Shown: positions 6,128 through 7,591 of the stretch, in pieces
Layout: each line of letters starts with the position of its first letter
Numbering within the stretch: the stretch's first letter is position 1
Source of the DNA: Alphaproteobacteria bacterium
GTDB lineage: Bacteria; Pseudomonadota; Alphaproteobacteria; Micavibrionales; CSBR16-224
Length of the DNA: 7,591 nt
Assembly (NCBI GenBank): GCA_007116755.1
Contig: SKHU01000177.1
Location: 1 to 7,591, forward strand
Direction: 5' to 3'
Made by a program: the position numbers and the translations under genes
The notes under the pieces: generated by a model
The model's input: the letters and a program-made list of their open reading frames with translations, nothing else
Told to the model about the DNA's origin: nothing
Databases searched by the model: none

Positions 6128-6919
6128 ATGACATTCTGGCATCTTTTTCTCCTGTCCGTCGTGCAGGGCATGACCGAATTTCTGCCCGTCAGCTCCAGCG
6201 CGCATCTGGTGCTGTTCCCGCATCTGGCCGGAACGGCGGATCAGGGTCTTATTATTGATCTGGCCGTGCATGTCGGATCGCTGCTGGCTGTCATTCTTGT
6301 CTTCCGCAAAGAGCTCGCGCAAATTCTGCGCACCGCCCTCCGCTATAAAGCCGCGCCGCAAAAGGATAAAAACCTGCTGACGCATATTCTGATCGCCTGT
6401 ATTCCGGTGCTGATTGTCGGGGCGGCCGTGCATTGCGCCTTTCCGGACGGCATCCGCAATGTCGCGCTGATCGGGGCAGCCAGTATTATTTTCGGCGCGC
6501 TGCTCTGGGCGGCCGACCGTTTCGGCAAGACGGAAAAAACTCTGCGGGACGTCACCCGCAAAGATGCATTTGTCATCGGATTGCTGCATATTCTGGCGCT
6601 GATTCCCGGCGTCAGCCGTTCGGGAATCACCATGACAACGGCACGGGCGCTGGGCATGAGCCGCGTGGAAGCGGCGCGATTTTCGCTTTTGATCGGTATT
6701 CCGGTGATTGCCGGTGCGGGGTTCCTCGGTTTTCTCGCGCTGTTGAACGGCGGCAGCGCCGCGCTGGGTTTTGACGCTTTGCTGGCGGCAGTGCTGTCCT
6801 TTGCCGCTTCTTATCTGGCGATTGTGCTGATGCTGCGCTGGCTGAAAAATTTCAGTTTTCTGCCCTTTGTTCTCTACCGCCTCTGCTTCGGCGCAGCGAT
6901 TTTGCTGTTTTTTGTCTGA
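6128..6919 (+). CDS. uppP: Undecaprenyl-diphosphatase (UppP/BacA)
   Basis: UppP removes a phosphate from undecaprenyl diphosphate on the periplasmic side of the inner membrane, regenerating the lipid carrier used for peptidoglycan and surface polysaccharides; extra copies confer bacitracin resistance in E. coli. The 263-residue length and repeated hydrophobic segments fit the family. Both signature regions are intact: QGMTEFLPVSSSAH (13-26), with Glu17, the serines and His26, and PGVSRSG (160-166), with the conserved Arg164. The N-terminus aligns with typical UppP starts, supporting ATG at 6128. The ribosome binding site is odd: AAGGAG (6106-6111) is 16 bases upstream and GGAG (6122-6125) only 2 bases upstream, with no better in-frame start. 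It follows purB by 27 bases and closes the tight plus-strand run. Identification is firm. Confidence 0.96.
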   Translation: MTFWHLFLLSVVQGMTEFLPVSSSAHLVLFPHLAGTADQGLIIDLAVHVGSLLAVILVFRKELAQILRTALRYKAAPQKDKNLLTHILIACIPVLIVGAAVHCAFPDGIRNVALIGAASIIFGALLWAADRFGKTEKTLRDVTRKDAFVIGLLHILALIPGVSRSGITMTTARALGMSRVEAARFSLLIGIPVIAGAGFLGFLALLNGGSAALGFDALLAAVLSFAASYLAIVLMLRWLKNFSFLPFVLYRLCFGAAILLFFV

Positions 6920-6970
6920 AATTTGCCTGAAACAGGGCGGTTTTTAAGAGTATTTTTACCGGCAAGGCTG

Positions 6971-6993
6971 TAATCTGATATATGGGGAGATTA
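6971..6993. other. 6-bp inverted repeat in the uppP-Sel1 gap
   Basis: TAATCT (6971-6976) and AGATTA (6988-6993) flank an 11-base loop; a G-T pair could extend the stem by one. No T tract follows, so this is not a standard terminator. It may be an operator-like palindrome or chance in AT-rich DNA. The rest of 6920-7091 holds no gene that I can support. Confidence 0.25.
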
Positions 6994-7013
6994 TTACGGT
7001 TTTGCGGCTTTGC

Positions 7014-7042
7014 TTGACGCACCAACAAAACTGTTGAAAGAT
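7014..7042 (+). promoter_or_regulatory. Candidate promoter for the Sel1-repeat gene
   Basis: TTGACG (7014-7019) matches the -35 consensus at five of six positions. At 17 bases spacing the -10 position holds AAAGAT (7037-7042), which matches poorly. Transcription would start near 7049, about 43 bases before the start codon. The strong -35 box is seen; the promoter as a whole is tentative. Confidence 0.25.
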
Positions 7043-7064
7043 AACAGCATATTTTTGTTTTTTT
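7031..7064 (+). terminator. Weak terminator-like hairpin before the Sel1 gene
   Basis: CTGTTG (7031-7036) pairs with TAACAG (7042-7047) around a 5-base loop, with one G-T pair. A T-rich tail (five T, G, seven T, 7052-7064) follows. The stem is short and AT-rich, so termination would be weak. It is the best candidate for ending the uppP transcript, but it overlaps the only visible promoter candidate for the next gene. Confidence 0.3.
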
Positions 7065-7091
7065 AAAACGGACAGACAAAACAGGACAGGA

Positions 7092-7591
7092 ATGATGAAA
7101 AACGGCTTATCCAAATATCTTTCTTTAAAATCTTTTAAAATGAAAATAGCGATCTTTTGCCTTATATCCGTGGTTGCTTTTCTGTCCGTCGCAACCTCCG
7201 CGGAAAGCAGCCGCGAAGGTGTCATCTCGGCCTGCGGAAAAAGCAGTGACTATCTGGCAACACTGGAAGCAAATGCTTCAAAAGGTGATGTCGAAGCCAT
7301 CATTGAAATGGCCGATGAATATACCACCGGCAACTGTTATTCACGCAATATCCAGCGCGCGGAAACACTTCTCCAGAGTGCGGCTGATCTCGGTAGTCTG
7401 GATGCGCTGTACAATCTGGCACGACTGCATATTATAGAGCCCGGCGTTGGACGGCAGGCTTCTCCGCGACAACAAAAGCTGCAGAATCTCCTCAATCAGC
7501 TTGCCAATCTGGGGTATGCACCCGCCCAATACGATCTGGCGACTTATCATATAAGCGGTGTACACGGTTTCCCCCGTAACTCGTCAGCCGC
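7092..7591 (+). CDS. Secreted Sel1-repeat protein, incomplete at window end
   Basis: An open frame of 166 codons runs from ATG 7092 to the window edge without a stop, so the C-terminus is missing. A second ATG follows directly at 7095; AGGA (7083-7086) lies 5 or 8 bases upstream of the two starts. Residues 17-37 form a classical signal peptide (MKIAIFCLISVVAFLSV, ending ATSA), preceded by a 16-residue Lys-containing extension. The ATG at residue 17 (7140) is an alternative start but has no visible ribosome binding site. The mature part has Sel1-like alpha/alpha repeats: about residues 63-101 (GDVEAIIEMADEY, then RAETLLQSAADLG), 102-141 (DALYNLARLHI, then LLNQLANLG) and a third beginning at 142 (APAQYDLATYHISG). 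Cys48 and Cys82 could form a periplasmic disulphide. Sel1 repeats are protein-binding scaffolds; the partner is unknown. The start of the gene and the gap before it are more AT-rich than the genes to the left. Confidence 0.75.
   Translation, partial: MMKNGLSKYLSLKSFKMKIAIFCLISVVAFLSVATSAESSREGVISACGKSSDYLATLEANASKGDVEAIIEMADEYTTGNCYSRNIQRAETLLQSAADLGSLDALYNLARLHIIEPGVGRQASPRQQKLQNLLNQLANLGYAPAQYDLATYHISGVHGFPRNSSA

Noticed and set aside
4799..6919. Novel defence or mobile system in the purB-uppP region
   Set aside because: Both genes are complete housekeeping enzymes with intact signatures, and there are no integrase, transposase, toxin or repeat-array features.
6926..6946. Hairpin CCTG/CAGG followed by five T just after uppP
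   Set aside because: The stem is four base pairs with a three-base loop, and four further bases separate it from the T run, too weak to call a terminator.

Overview
The window reads as ordinary chromosomal DNA of a Gram-negative bacterium, most likely an alphaproteobacterium of moderate GC. The evidence is a short-type PurB, an AsmA-family protein, a BrkB/YihY protein, alphaproteobacterial-style GrpE core motifs and GC-rich codon choice in the core genes. The lineage below class level cannot be read from this sequence. I see no insertion sequence, CRISPR array, tRNA, rRNA or phage gene, and no clearly new multi-gene system. The most unusual content lies inside or beside otherwise familiar genes.

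Layout. Positions 1-153 hold a strong hairpin terminator for grpE and, at the very edge, a possible minus-strand start codon. grpE (154-936, minus) encodes the DnaK nucleotide exchange factor with an unusually long acidic N-terminal extension. A divergent promoter region of about 290 bases (937-1226) follows. It carries a near-consensus minus-strand promoter for grpE, with an inferred leader of about 160 bases, and weaker plus-strand promoter candidates for the next gene. The plus strand then carries asmA-like (1227-3311), yihY/brkB-like (3318-4751), purB (4799-6100) and uppP (6128-6919). Gaps are 6, 47 and 27 bases and no terminator is visible between them, so they are probably one transcript. 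A 172-base AT-rich gap precedes a secreted Sel1-repeat protein (7092 to the window end, incomplete).

How the genes fit. The asmA-like, yihY-like and uppP genes all concern the cell envelope: probable lipid transport between membranes, a polytopic inner-membrane protein of unsettled function, and recycling of the undecaprenyl carrier lipid. purB is a purine biosynthesis gene placed among them. grpE is a divergent chaperone gene. It is not preceded by hrcA as it often is in alphaproteobacteria, and no CIRCE operator is visible.

Points most worth a second look are: the histone H1-like basic tail plus winged-helix-like segment on the YihY protein; a run of eight C directly after the yihY start codon followed by three CCGACA repeats; the acidic N-terminal extension of GrpE; the tight AsmA/YihY pairing; and the structured grpE leader.
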